Source: Axinella damicornis (taxonomy: Eukaryota; Porifera; Demospongiae; Axinellida; Axinellidae). From it: a stretch of 64,000 bases of DNA. A program made the translations under genes and the position numbers. Below the pieces are notes generated by a model. It was not told the origin of the DNA. It searched no databases and saw only the letters and a list, made by a program, of their open reading frames with translations. Position 1 is the stretch's first letter, and each line of letters begins with the position of its first letter. The stretch is taken from assembly GCA_963931865.1 (NCBI GenBank), contig OZ007511.1, positions 4,358,626 to 4,422,625 on the forward strand. The letters are read 5' to 3'. Of the stretch, positions 1 to 21,322 are shown piece after piece.

Positions 1-1816
1 TCACTGACCCTAGACTGGATCCTAGTTAACTCGCCTATACTGCTGGTGCTGGACCTCTGGGGTCCCAAATCCCACATTCTAATGCAATGTTTGAACTAGC
101 TAGGTAACAGGACTTCATCCCATATCACTTTCCTCTGCAGCTTTGGGTCAGGCTCTGGTCGGATCTGGCTGGATGAAGTTGGCTGTACAGGGACCGAATC
201 ATTCCTTCTCTCCTGTGAAAACCCGGGAATTGGATCACACGACTGTTCTCATTCTGAGGATGTGGCAATTTTCTGTACTAGTTCTCAAATCACTCGCAAC
301 ATTAGTAAGTATAGCTGTGAAGTAGTACATATTTACCTACATAGTCTAAGTGGAACCATCCTTCACAAGTGTGTATGCTTATCTATAGAGAGACTAACCA
401 TTGCTCAGATAAGAAGCTCAGCTCAGTCGCACATTAGCATCATGCTATGGAAGTTGCAGGTCATCTCAATGTGCAACATTTTCACTGCATAGCGAACTAT
501 AGTACCAACGTGGGAATAACAATTATCATTGCTTTATTCATAGCTACGAACAATGGTGATCTGAGACTTGCAAGAGGGTCGATCTCAAGCACCACCTACA
601 CATCAGGTCGTCTGGAGATCTTCATCAGAGGCCAGTGGGGGACTGTGTGCGACAACAGTTTTAGTATTGCTGATGCAAATGTAGCCTGCAGACAGCTGGG
701 CTTCTTACGTGCCAGTAGTAGTCCCATCACTGCCAGTTCCAGAGCCTTGTGAGTAACCAACGATTTGCAGATAAATTTTCTATATAAGGATTTGACATAG
801 TTTCCTAATGGAGCTGGTGGAGTCAGCTATAGCATCCTGCTTCCTGATATGCCAGGATTCCACCATCAATTTGTTAGGGGATTAACACGTCAATGTCATG
901 ACTCTGAGTATATGCTCTGCTATATACTACCAATGTGCTCACCTCTGTAATAATGTTAGGGACTTTTTTCTACAAATCTACTCCCTTTCACTGACCCTAG
1001 ACTGGATCCAAGTTAAACATAATTGGCAAGGAAGTTGGTGGAGCCTATTATTTCTGGAGTGTACCTTGGCAAGGAAACTGTTAACTGGTCATCTGCCAGG
1101 CTGGCATTTGGGCTCATTGGCGGCCTCACAATACATTGCAACTCACTGTTCTCACTCTTGCCAGCTTTTCACACTCAACTGGCCATTTTATCACATTCAA
1201 TAAGTTGCTATATACGATCTTCAAGGTGTAGAGGACTTCTTAAAGCTCTGCTCAACACACTGATGGATCACTTCAATGGACCATTTTCCACCTCCAATGG
1301 ACACACCCCCTCTTCTTAATTCCGGTTTCTGCCATGGGGAAATGCAAACAAAGATGTAAACAAAGCCATGAATGTATAGAGTACCAACATGGTCATTAAT
1401 CATATCGATGCTGAACTGTTCTGTGACTCAAGGTCCTCCTATTTTTACACTCTGTGTTCGCCTATCATGTATACTGACCCCACTTCATCCCTGAGATATT
1501 ATTACAATTCTATCTCCTTGGATACACTGTGCTGTAGAATGCTTTCTGATGGGATAAATTTTGCTGGTGCTGGACCTCTCGGATCCCAAATCCCACATTC
1601 TATTGCAATGTTTGAACTAGCTAGGTAACAGGACTTCATCCCATACCACTTTCCTCTGCAGCTTTGGGTCTGGCTCTGGTCAGATCTGGCTGGATGATGT
1701 TGGCTGTACAGGGACTGAATCACTCCTTCTCTCCTGTGAAAACCCGGGAATTGGATCACATGACTGTTCCCATTCTGAGGATGTGGCAATTTTCTGTACT
1801 GGTACTCGCAACTTTA
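1..1816 (+). repeat. tandem duplication of an SRCR half-domain cassette with intron flanks
   Basis: Positions 37-304 and 1561-1816 are close copies, covering the intron tail, the acceptor and the SRCR C-terminal half exon. The phrase around 1-22 also recurs at about 989-1010. This shows a cassette of about 1.5 kb that multiplied SRCR domains within the gene. The remaining intron, 749-1661, shows no coding signal. Confidence 0.75.
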
Positions 1817-4794
1817 GTAAGTATAGCTGTGAAGTAGTACATATACAAAGTTTCAATCCGATGAGAAAATTGCCATTTCCTAACCCCCATAGTACAGTGA
1901 TCACATTCTAAATTGAAAGTGTAATAGTTAATGTTCTATTGTCACGAAAAAAATTGTGTTGTGTCTGTATGTCTTGTAACATGCAGCGGTATAAGCGTTT
2001 CAACAAAACTGTATCCTAATACTTCACAAAAACCTACCCTTTCATAGGTCGAAATAGCATGCAGACATTGGTCAGTTTCTGAACAAGTAGCTAGCACAAA
2101 TGCACTTGTTTGGTAGGCGTGACCAATCATCATGCGTGTATACAATCACCTTTTCTCTAGTTCATGACCCATGAGGGTTCGAATCACCCAATTTCATTTT
2201 TCTCTCCCTTCTTTATGCATGGGACTGAGGATGGGTATACGAGAGGTGGACTAGGACAAGCCATCACTAGCTAATTGTTCTGAGAAAAAAATTCGTGCTA
2301 TAGCAATTGTGTAATTCTTTCATAGGTATGGCTTCAATTCCTTCTGCTGCCACAACCAGCCTTCCAGGGAGTGCTGTTGCTACTACGACTTCAATTCCTT
2401 CTGCTGCCGCAACCAGCCTTCCAGAGAGTGGTGGTGTTTTTACCTCAACCAGCCATATTCTGACTCCAGTTCCTTCTGCTGCCCCAACCAGCCTTCCAGA
2501 TAGTGCAGTTCCTTCTACTTCAACCAATGCTTTCACAGATATGAGTTCTGCTGCTCCAACCAGCCTTCCAGAGAGCGGTGGTGTTTCTACCTCAACCAGC
2601 CGTATTTTTACAAACATGACTCCAGTTCCTTCTGCTGCCTCAACCAGCCTTCCTGAGAGTGCTGTTCCTTCTACTTCAACTAATGCTTTCACAGATATGA
2701 GTTCTGCTGCCCCAACCAGCCTTCCAGACAGTGATGGTGTTTCTACCTCAACCAGCCACATTTTTACTCCAATTCCATCTGCTACCTTAACCAGCCTTCC
2801 AGGGAGTGCTGTTCCTTCTACTTCTACCAACGCTTTCACAGATATGAGTTCTGTTGCCCCAACCAGCCTTCCAGAGAGTGGTGGTGTTTCTACCTCGACC
2901 AGCCATATTTTCATTAATACTCCAGTTCCTTCTGCTGCCTCAACCAGCCTTCCGAGGAGTGCTGTTCCTTCCACTTCTACCAACGTTTTCGTAGGTATGA
3001 GTTCTGCTGCCCCAACCAGCCTTCCAGAGAGTGGTGGTGTTTCTACCTCGACCAGCCATATTTTCATTAATACTCCAGTTCCTTCTGCTGCCTCAACCAG
3101 CCTTCCAGGGAGTGCTGTTCCTTCCACTTCTACCAACACTTTCATAGGTATGAGTTCTGCTGCCCCAACCAGCCTTCCAGAGAATGATGGCGCTTCTACC
3201 TCGACAAGCCGCATGTTCATAAATATGACTCCGGATCCAGTTCCTTCTGCTGCCTCAACCAGCCTTCCAGAGAGTGCTGTTGCTTCACAATCTGTGTCCA
3301 CCAACCCTCCAGACTTGAGTCCAGTTTTTCCTGTGAATCTCTGGCCAGCAATGTTTGCTCCAGCAGCTGCTCTGCTAGTGTTGATGGTACTAGCTGTGGG
3401 TGCCTTTGTGCACATTAAGCAAAGGAGAAGAATCCAGAATCTCAAACCTGGGCCAAGCAAGGAATCACCTCAACAAAGCAGCAGGATTGATGGCCATTGT
3501 GAAGGTTGGTTAAAGCCCTTTGTACAATTTAATTTGTGGATTGCATAATTCTATTAAATGTCAGTCAAAGCAGGAACCTATGTAAAACACTCCCCATATG
3601 GATTTGAGGTACAGGTGTTTTGAAGTGAATACTTACAATTTTGCACATGATGTGGATCCCCCATTATTAGTGCTACTCATGTGACCCTCAATGAATCAGT
3701 TGCCCAGAATCGATCGCATAAAATGACTGAACATTATATCGCTCAATGCACACTTTAGTGTGCATTAGCTATCTAGATACCGAATGCACACTTTTCAAAG
3801 ACCAACGGCTGTTCGGGTCAGTGAGTAGCGCTAAGTAGTTTGATACCAGTGTGCAGTGCATTATGGGGTTTAGTGCCCTCGGGCAATCTAGTTAATGGTC
3901 TCGGGTGGATAATGCGCTCGCCTTTGGCTCGTGCATTATTTCACCCTCGACCGTTATCTAGATTGACCTCGTGCATTATTAAAACCCATAACGCACTGCA
4001 AACTATAATGCGTAATGAAGTCGTTGTGAATTGATGGAATGTATAGGATCTACTACGTCGAAGCGGAGGTTATGCGATTTGTCCTCTGCTGAAAAGTTTG
4101 GCGGAGGCGAAGCCGAGGCTAAACTTTCCCAAGGAGGATAAACCACGTAACCTCCGAGTCGACGTAGTAGATCCGGCTTTTACCTCAGACATAACCTGGC
4201 AAGTCAAGTTAGTAGCTGGATCGGGCTGCTAGACAGCTACAACTCTCTGATTCTCAGCATAGCGTGGTTCGATTACGTCATAGCGGAGGATAACCGATTT
4301 ATCCTCCACGGTACATCAAAGGATCGCCCACGCACTGTGGTAGAAGCAGCATTAATGTATGCTAATTTGATGCTCCTTTGTGGTGCTCATGATTTCCTGT
4401 CCAAAACTACCTTATGTTATTGTATTTACAACAGGTTCATTATTCTTTGGTGATGATTTATGCGTGGTAATGCTTAAAATTATGGCTTACTCCTACCCGT
4501 CATTATTGAGTTAATATTCAGAATGGTTACACTCCTGGTAGCCATAATTATGTGGTCTTTCAACTGTTTACAATAGACCTGCATACCTGCTTCATAGAGA
4601 ACCATTATTTAACACTTGAAAATTTTAGGCCATATTCTCGTTGCTTAGCTCACCAACTGACAACGATGCTACCTCTCAAGGCTAAAGTGGAGTTCAAGAT
4701 TAGCATTCAGTCACCAAGCGAGACGGCGGGGGATGGGCGACAGGAGACAGCTGCAACTGAGGATATATATGTTTACTACGGACAGGTAGTCTGA
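141..4794 (+). CDS. SRCR-domain type I membrane receptor with mucin-like stalk (5' end missing)
   Basis: Proposed exons are 141-304, 544-748, 1662-1816, 2326-3504 and 4649-4794. The first is the C-terminal half of one SRCR domain (FGSGSGRIWLDEVGC, CENPG, HDCSHSEDVAIFC). Exons 2 and 3 form a complete SRCR domain (GRLEIFIRGQWGTVCD, ACRQLGF, then a second GIGSHDCSHSEDVAIFC half). Exon 4 encodes a long Ser/Thr/Pro repeat stalk, a transmembrane helix around 3340-3410 (AAALLVLMVLAVGAFV) and a basic stop-transfer (KQRRR). All junction phases agree, including 3504 to 4649, where a weaker-looking acceptor is the one that keeps frame. The last exon ends in EDIYVYYGQVV, a tyrosine-rich tail. SRCR receptors bind ligands or microbes at the cell surface; the ligand here is unknown. 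The upstream part lies outside the window. The SRCR call is firm; attachment of the last exon is inference. Confidence 0.8.
2326..3504 (+). repeat. coding tandem repeat of the SRCR receptor stalk
   Basis: About six imperfect units of roughly 52 residues lie within one exon. Each unit joins two half-units, one ending in SLPESGGVSTSTS and one ending in SLPGSAVPSTSTN. They are rich in Ser, Thr, Pro and Ala, which suggests a heavily O-glycosylated, extended stalk. Units differ by short indels that keep frame, as expected from unequal exchange within a coding exon. Confidence 0.85.
3848..4004. mobile_element. palindromic MITE in SRCR receptor intron
   Basis: A 157-bp element has inverted ends. 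The left end reads AGTGTGCAGTGCATTATGGG, and the right end, reverse-complemented, reads AGTTTGCAGTGCGTTATGGG. Nearly the whole length pairs with itself. A half copy lies at about 35748-35828. It has no coding capacity. Confidence 0.7.
4046..4174. mobile_element. palindromic MITE with GGATCTACTACGTCG ends
   Basis: The 15-bp termini GGATCTACTACGTCG and its exact reverse complement enclose about 100 bp with further internal pairing (GCGGAGG against CCTCCG). A related, more degraded piece follows near 4268-4312. It is non-coding. Confidence 0.65.
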
Positions 4795-5227
4795 AGTTTA
4801 GCTATACTTTGTACCTGCATGCGTGATATGTATACGTATCTGTGCGTTTTAGTTTGTACATAATTATATTATACAACCGGATACAGTACTAGCAAGAAAG
4901 TGTACACTACAGTTTGTCAATGTTCAAGGTTATTCCAGCTGTTTGTGTTTGTCAGCTATAATAATTACACTAGGACTGGACACAACCTGCTGCGCAGTAC
5001 GGACGGCTACTCCAGCCACTGCCTGATAGAAAGATCTTCCTACACTTGCTTGTCATTTGAGAACCAAGTAGCTAGCTAGAAGGAGAACAAACCCTGGGCG
5101 CAAGAAGTCATCACAAGCAACGTGCCCATAGAATAGACCGACATTTGGAGATGTCGATCCTTAAGGTGCTGAAGTCTCTGAAAATTATTCTAGCTAGTGA
5201 CTACATATGTAGCGGCAACCATACTTA

Positions 5228-5774
5228 ACATCTTCGGATCTAACCAAACACTGACCACAACGTACTATAGTCTGAATGCACCCATCTATAAGGTTTGGCG
5301 GATGAATGAGCCAGGCAGGCACGCGGGGTAGGGTATCCTCAAGGCCAGTTGAGATGAAGAGGAACATAACCTGTTGTGCATTTAGTTTCTCAACCAGACT
5401 GTTCTCAACTGGTCTTGCTCTTTCTCAATCCCTACCCTTACTTCTTGCTTGGGGGGAATTGAGAGGCCCATGCCTCTCAACCGGCCCAAATGGAGAAGAC
5501 CTGCCTGACCCGGGATCACGTCAAGAACACCTTGACGGAGGAGAAGCCCTCGTCCGACCCTGACGCTATACCAATCCAATATGTGTAGCAACAGGGCTGG
5601 GTGGGAGGGAGTTTCGCTCACAGCTACCGATACAGCTGTGTCTATGTCGCACAAATGGCGGGATACCGACTGCGCATGCGTGCCTAGCCCATACCAACCC
5701 CCTTGGTGGGATGCCTCCACCCACAACAATTATCTCCTTGATGTTAACCTGGTTTAACCAAGGTTAAACTTCAT
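5228..5774. repeat. 547-bp interspersed repeat, copy A
   Basis: This is a complete copy of a repeat starting AACATCTTCGGATC and ending GGTTAAACTTCAT. Its first ~258 bp recur immediately downstream (5776-6033) and its last ~164 bp recur at 11736-11899. It contains internal GAGAACAGTC/CAACTGGTC-type palindromes. No clean terminal inverted repeat or long frame is seen, so the class is unassigned; it could be a solo terminal repeat or a non-autonomous element. Confidence 0.7.
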
Positions 5775-5775
5775 T

Positions 5776-8700
5776 TAACATCTTCGGATCTAACCAAACA
5801 CTGACCACAACGTACTATAGTCTGAATGCACCCATCTATAAGGTTTGGCGGATGAGCCAGGCAGGCACGCGGGGTAGGGTATCCTCAAGGCCAGTTGAGA
5901 TGAAGAGGAACATAACCTGTTGTGCATTTAGTTTCTCAACCAGACTGTTCTCAACTGGTCTTGCTCTTTCTCAATCCCTACCCTTACTTCTTGCTTGGGG
6001 GGAATTGAGAGGCCCATGCCTCTCAACCGGCCCAGAGAAGGACGCAGTCCTCTCCCCCCAAGCCTATACCATACCTAATTAGCTCTGTATACCTAACTAG
6101 CTCCCTAACACAAATAATTACATGTACCATAACAAGAAATTTGCAGCAGGATGAGCAAGTGATCTCTATGTCCCTGTCGGCAACATAATTATATACTCAG
6201 ATGACAACTCACGTGCGGTGATAGACCAAGACTAACCCTTGCCCATTTTCACGTGGGATCTTCAAAATGAGTGACATGCACTACCAACCACCAGGGTAGG
6301 AAAGGTTGAGTCTTCTGTTCCCAATACTACTGCTCCTGGGATGCTACATATGATCATCATAAAAGGAAATCAAACTGTGCCCCAATTGAAGATCCGGCTT
6401 GACATCTACCTGACAATGAGGCAATCATAACCGCTCAACGTCATAACCGCTCACCGAGGTGTGGATGAGTGAGGGGGTTGCCATCTTCTGCAAGAGCAGA
6501 ACTGATTATTCTCTTAGCGTGGTATGCTGCTACTGCTGCCACAGGGCGGCACTCGGTACTTGTACGAAGGAAGCAACAAACACATGCAGCCAGCTGTCCC
6601 AATCATATCTCCGTATTGTACCAGTCTGTGGGCCAGGGCTCCGCTAAATCTCGACGCATATCCTCTCCAATGGATCCTTAGTATCATTGCAGGCAATTCT
6701 GCCTACCCAGAGTAATTTGGGTCCCTTGGCTTGGGTACCTTTCATCCACCTTAGCTTCAGCAGAACCGGTTGAAAGGGGTGATCTGAAAAAACACCCTGC
6801 TATCCACAGACACAACCTGACTGACAAATACTGCCACCATTTGGTGAGCCCTTCATGGGTTGCACCGCCCACCAAGCGACATAGTGACTGCTCTGTCACC
6901 AGGAGGAAAAAATTCCCTCATCATCAGGTATGTAACCATTGGGGTGTACATGTATGGGGCAACTGCAGCCTGACAATCGGACAGAACTGAATTGACTAAA
7001 TCTCCTGACAAATACCAGTGCAGGGAAGGAGACTGCTGACGAGATTGTCAAGGTCTTTTGCCTAAACTGATGGCCCTTATACCACTGACACATTATCATA
7101 TGTACATTGAGTTCTCGGGCTCTTCCAACATAAATACCCCGGACCCGAGCAGCTACAACAATGTTCCCGGCCATGCTCACTGACAGCAACGAAGGCTCCT
7201 TCCCTTCTCCCATTCCATGGGTATTAGAACCATGCTATGCCAAGCCGCATATCTGACTACGTTGAGTTGGAGTGCAACACTAGATGGTGAACATGAACCC
7301 ATACCTACAAGTGACTCCTGAGGAGTTTAGCTGCCAAAGAAAGGTACACACAGTCATTTCAACTATCTGAGCTAGGGGGACAGACCCACTCAGTTGAGTA
7401 CCTCTGCTGCAGCTATTCGGGTTTTATTCCACCTAATAATTTACCTGTACGAATACACAGACAATTAACTCAAGATGCCACACCCCCTTTATTTCCTATC
7501 TTGAAAGACACCTCTACGGACACAGCTCTAATTTCTACGAATGATCCTTAAATTTGTTTCTTCTATATCAGATCCTCTAAGTACTTCCAAATCTCGTCCA
7601 CAAAACCATGCAATTTTCCTGTTCACTTTGAGGTCTAGCACAGGCCATTGTCACCTGTACTTATCACTCCTTACCATGACTTGTTCTTCCACTACCACTC
7701 CAGAGGATGCAATGGAAGTCCTGACTAAGATGTCAAATTATGCAAATTGCAAAACTGCATCCTGTTGGGCACCCTCGGCCATTAAAGGGTTAACTTAACT
7801 GATCCAGGCCAACAGCCCCAATCAAACCAGACCAACCTTGCCCCTCATCCCCAGGCGACACCTAGAGATTAGTGTCACCCTTGCAAGGTCCACTTTGGCT
7901 GATTGTCATGCAGCCCCGCTGCAAAGAGAGAGTACCGAACTCCCCCTGACCAAATAAAATGTTCTCACATCTGCATCTTACTCTATTTTTCTTCACACCC
8001 CTTTTGGCCCCTGGGCCACGCAAACAGCCCATGGTGTTGCCACCTTTGATAGGTGATCTGGGAGCGCCTTTACTTCCCTGGTGCTCTTGTACCGTCCTTT
8101 GCCCACTACACTCACAGGGGGCTCCCATTGACGGTCACAGAAAACCAACTCCAGGGACTCATGACCCCACTCGCCCTTTGACTGTGGGTGAGAATTGCAG
8201 TCAACTTTCAGATGGTCTACCATTATCGCATAACTAATAATAATAACCTGACTCCTATCCAGACTGAATCATTACGAACTGTCATGAATTCCTCTATGGT
8301 GATCTGGCTAACTATACCTAGTGTGAGACATTTCGCAGTCCTCCGGAAGAAGACTCAGGATCACACCAACCCAATGTCAGTGATGGAATGCCTCTACCCC
8401 GAATCACCCCTCTTTGGTTGCCGTCCCTGAATGAATCAACTGCATGACTGCATGTACCCTGCATCCTCCACTTGACACACCCACCCAAGGATAATGACCA
8501 ACTCCTGGCCACCAGGGTGCAACACATACCCCTGAGAGAAATACTACTTTGGAGAGTAAACTGTTATTGCATAGCTAGTATAGTAGTTATGACCTGAATC
8601 CTACCTATATCGACTCATTACATACTTAGTGTATCTAATTCGTTTTGGCTATCTGTCCGGTGCAAGATGTTCTGAGGGAGACAGTTCTCCAGAATCAGAC

Positions 8701-11700
8701 GATCACACCGAGCCGTATCAGTGGACTAATGCCCTCTTCCACCGAACTGCCTCCCATAAACAATGATGCACCAGACATTCTGTGGGTACTTGCTAGTTTT
8801 TGCTATTGTCACTACCCCCTCTATGGCTGTGAGCAGTGTTGGACCTATATGGCAACCCACAAACTGATGCCTGCATAACAGGATATATACACACTGAGGC
8901 CATGTTTTCATACCTGCACATGTACAGGTTGCCACACGGCTGAGCCCACCATTTGAAAGGTGCTGGGTCCATTTCCACTCCCTGTACACTGAGACCACTG
9001 CTCCCTAACTCTTTTGTCTACGGCCAGTCCGGCACCTCATACGGGGGCCAATCTAGCACTTGTTGCTGTGACTTTATAGCCCTAGTACCTTGTTAGTGTC
9101 TTAGTTTCATGGATGCCTGGTTGCCCCACAATTGTGGGGACAACCGAGGCAAGGAGTGTTTAGTTGCCCGTCTGTCTGAATGATGTGTAGGCAACTCTAC
9201 TGGTACTCCTGGCCACACCCTGAACCTTGATGATTTATCTGACAAGAGCTATGTCCTTGTTTGCGGACCTTGCCTATAACAGCCTGGAGCCCCATTGGCT
9301 GCTAGGATTTTGCTGTAGGCAGCACAGAAGATATGTTCCTGTGTACGTTCCTGTGTTGTATAAATTTAGTTGCCCCTAAGACGAAATTACCTAGCCTACA
9401 GTGTCCGTGTTAGCACAACTAGCCATGCACGTTAGCACCCCTTATATAGTGTGTAAGTGCTCTTAATTAATAGGGCTTGCCTCTCCTTGACATTCATCTA
9501 TAGGATATACCCTTGTGTGATCGCCCCTTCGGAGAAAAACTATACGCCTCCACCATGGCCATTACCCTTCCATGAGATAACCACCACTGGCACCTTAATC
9601 CAGCCCCTGCCCTCTTTACGCCTATTAAACTAGCCGTCCCAGTGGCAACTACCCCCTAGCCGCCCCAGTGGCAGACACACACTCACATGTAGGGTGCCCC
9701 TTTGGCGACCCTCCTGCATTGCCCCATTATGGCAACTATCCCCACAGCTTTGGTCTTTTAAACTTAGTGTGGATGCCTGAACCATGCCAGGTTCCAACCC
9801 ACGTGCCGCCCCAGTGGCAGACACACACTCACATGTAGGGTGCCCCTTTTTGGTGACCCTCCTGCATTGCCCCATTATGGTAACTATCCCCACAGCTTGG
9901 GGCCTTTTAAACTTAGTGTGGATGCCTGGACCATGCCAGGTTCCAACCCACGTGCCGCCCCAGTGGCAGACACACACTCACATGTAGGGTGCCCCTTTGG
10001 CGACCCTCCTGCATTGCCCCATTGGCGACCCTCCTGCATTGCCCCATTATGGCAACTATCCCCACAGCTTGGGGCCTTTTAGAACTTAGTGTGGATGCCT
10101 GGACCATGCCAGGTTCCAACCCACGTGCCGCCCCAATGGCAGACACATACTCACAGAGAGGGTGCCCCTTTTTGGCAACTTCCTGCCTTGCCCCATTATG
10201 GCAACTATCACCATGGCCTTAGCACTTTGGGTATTTGGCTGCACAAAATTAGTGTGGATGCCTGGACCATGCCAGGTCCCACCCCACGTGCTGCCCCAGT
10301 GGCAGAAACACCCACACACAGGGTGCCACTTTTGCAACCCTTCCACATTGCCCCATTGTGGCCACTATCACCAAGGCCCTATGGCCTGGGCACACTGGGC
10401 CCTTGGACGCTCATAAATAGTGCCTGAACGACTGTACTGCTAGCAGCAGTAGGGGACAAACATTCGGGAGAATTAGATCATAGTTTACATTGAACCACGG
10501 TTTGAACTTGCTTGCATATCTTCGAACTAGGTGGTCGCGAAGGTTGCTCAAGCCTCCAAGAAATGCCTCAGTTTTCTCACACAGCGTACCCTTCAGTCCA
10601 GTTTTCCGAAAATGTTACCTAACATCAGATTCTATATGCTTAGAACTCAACGTCTCAGAGCTAACTGACGCACTAGCACTACTACCATGCACTGGCACTA
10701 GACTCTTGCAATTCGGATGCCATCTTGATTGTACACTGCCACATGCAGTAAAATTCGATACGAGGAGTTTCCCTTCTGAATGATAATTCTAGCATTCGAA
10801 CAACTGCCCGAATGTCAAAAATTCGTACACACATTACTCATAACCTTCAAGTCGATGCCTTGACTATACCAGGTTCCAAGTCCTGGTTTGCACCGTTTAC
10901 TCTGTCGCACCTGATCTTTAGAATGTCCAATAGCTGGATGCCTATAGAGAGTCATTGCAGCAACGAAGAAATCACCACATGGCCCACAAACTCTTGCTGG
11001 ATTACTCCCACAGCCGGGCCGCAGCCCCTGCTGCTGTTGCACTTTGGGCCCTTGGCTGCCCATACCTCCATGGGTTTGATCCTGCCCGTCCAGGTTCCGA
11101 CCCGCATACTGTCCCAGTGGCTGACATAAATATGCCGGGTAGACCTTGGTTGCCCATCCATGTTTATTACTTTGCGGACTAACCCACAGCCGCAGTGGCC
11201 ATACTTTACCCCTTGGGGTCCCTCCATTTTGGGTGGATGCTAGGCCCTTCGCGGTTAAGTTAATTCAAGCTGACCCCCACTTGCTCTCCCAGAGGCCACT
11301 ATCCCCCTTGCCCTATAGGCTATCTGGCGGTACCTTGGCTGTCCATTCGTCCTGTGCGCCCAAACCGCGCACGGCTCCAACTCCCTTCGCCGCCTCTCCA
11401 CTAGGGGCAGCTCCCGCTCATCTGTCCACTCGATCAAAGTCCCGACGGCGTGACTATAAGTGTTCCATTCCCCGCCAGGACCTGGCCCCCGGCCTGGCAT
11501 CGAACTGATGTTGTTCTGTCTGCTCACCTTACCAGTTACCTCCTGTTCCTTCGGCTGTGTGGCCACGCCGCTTGGGATCGCTTGGCTTCGGGATGATAGC
11601 CACGAGTTCGGCAAGACGACCCGCCCGGTACTCGTTCGACCGCCATGGCTCAGTACAACTCTTCCCCTCTTTCGGACATCCCTGTGACCCTGTTACGGTC

Positions 11701-11899
11701 CTCGGCGCTCGACCATGTTCGCCGTTTCGGCTCAGTTTCGCTCACAGCTACCGATACAGCTGTGTCTATGTCGCACAAATGGCGGGATACCGACTGCGCA
11801 TGCGTGCCTAGCCCATACCAACCCCCTTGGTGGGATGCCTCCACCCACAACAATTATCTCCTTGATGTTAACCTGGTTTAACCAAGGTTAAACTTCATT
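5776..11899. mobile_element. 6.1-kb non-coding repeat element of unknown class
   Basis: The outer ends (5776-6033 and 11736-11899) match the two ends of the adjacent 547-bp repeat. The 5.7-kb interior is unrelated and has no frame long enough for a transposase or reverse transcriptase. It holds a degenerate tandem repeat at about 9640-10400 with fainter copies to 11130. Together with copy A it interrupts a block otherwise continuous in the paralogous segment near 22500. It is therefore an insertion of about 6.7 kb in copy 1, after or around the duplication. It looks like a large non-autonomous element. Confidence 0.55.
9640..10410. repeat. degenerate minisatellite, unit about 150-170 bp
   Basis: The phrase GTGGATGCCTGGACCATGCC recurs at about 9770, 9919, 10091 and 10255. 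Each copy is followed by CCCACGTGCCGCCCCAGTGG and a TGCATTGCCCCATTATGGC block. It lies inside the large repeat element. Frames through it are repeat artefacts. Confidence 0.75.
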
Positions 11900-13245
11900 A
11901 TACATACATGCAGCAGCACATAGCTAGTTTAGCTGAAGCTAGTTAATTCCCATGACTTTCATGACCCTGGAATTAAACATGCATCTCTTTCTCATCTTGA
12001 TATGGTAACATGCATGTACCTGTGCATGTTTTACAATACAATAATGCATCACGATTCTTGAGATCTGCTTAACTTCTACTACTGCTTGGCATGCATGGAC
12101 AAGTGACTTAAATTATTAGGGGTGTTAATTATACAAGATATAGCTACTATGGCTTCACAATAAGGTATGTGAATTAAGGTTTTGCTCTCCACCTAGAATA
12201 CTAACTACAGTATAGCTACATACGAGCTTTCATTCTGTAGTTGAGTGGCATGCATGATCACATGCAATGATATTGCATGAATGGCCAACACGTGTTGGTT
12301 AAACGCAGAAGAGATCGATACAAATTATTTTGCCACTCTTGTGCTTCTGTGTATTGGTGTCAAATGCACAAAACAATTGAGACTGGGTTGATCTATATAA
12401 GGAGGGTACCCTAGACACAGCTCATTTCTCCAGCATGTGCAATTGTTGGCCCTTACTATTGATAGCATCATTTTCAACTGCCTATATGGCTCCAGTCGAT
12501 TTGTGACCACTACATGTAGCTATGTATAAAATTGCAGTACAGGAAGGTAAGTACGCTTTGTGACCAGTAGAAGAACAGGAAGGTAAGTACGCTGAATTTG
12601 TGACCAGTACACTTATGGAATTATTGCCTGATTCACTGACAGAACAGGTAAGTACAAATTAACCACAGGAGAACGTCCATTGGATACAGTATGAGCTATC
12701 GATATCAGAACACAGATACTCAGTAGTTGTGTTGAATGATTAAGCGACCACTTCAATGAACATTGTATAATTATGGTGACAGCTGGAATCATGATGCATA
12801 GCTACTGCAGAATTTCTTGTATGTGATACCACTTCCTGCATGCATGCATGCATCATGACCTCTGACAAGTACTGTTATACCAACCGTGCAAGAATCTCAA
12901 GAAGGGGTATAGTATAACCATAAAGGTGCTCTATAGACCGTTGCAATAATACAGGCATGTTATAATTAAATATACGTGACAACCATTCGTTGCATAATAA
13001 TGCATAGTGTGTTGTGATTTTCTTGCAATACAAGGTCCTGTGGTGCGATGTGGTGATTCCCAGTAATTGAATTTTGGTCGTGCATGGAGTGGTACAATTC
13101 CGGTGGATGGAAGTCCGAGAGTTTGCATGGCCTTGGCCCTATTTTACCCCATAGCTACTTCCTGCCTTGAAAGTTGTAGCTAGCTAGCAATACTCAAGCG
13201 TGAAGTTTGCATGCAATAGCTAGCTATATGATCATATGAGTGAAG
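11900..13245. other. non-coding flank of Ig receptor copy 1
   Basis: There is no gene here. The stretch aligns in patches with 22500-25460 upstream of the second Ig receptor, for example the GCAGCAGCACATAGCTAGTTTAG phrase at about 11910. A short, badly decayed LINE reverse transcriptase remnant lies at about 12325-12510 on the minus strand, matching the longer one at 23590-24010. The receptor promoter should lie near the 3' end, but no convincing TATA or initiator was identified. Confidence 0.6.

Positions 13246-21322
<8,077 letters not shown>

Noticed and set aside
2170..2195. tRNA B-box-like GGTTCGAATC
   Set aside because: No A box, no acceptor stem and no cloverleaf around it.
2267..3460. 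397-codon open frame antisense to the SRCR stalk
   Set aside because: It is the mirror of a low-complexity tandem repeat lacking stops in several frames. The sense strand has the TM helix, splice sites and phase agreement.
9630..10427. Overlapping frames of 77-115 codons on both strands
   Set aside because: All are translations of the degenerate minisatellite, mirrored on both strands, without domain similarity.
5228..11899. Classical LTR retrotransposon
   Set aside because: The two ends are unequal (one full repeat plus a head at the left, only a tail at the right) and no gag/pol frame is present.
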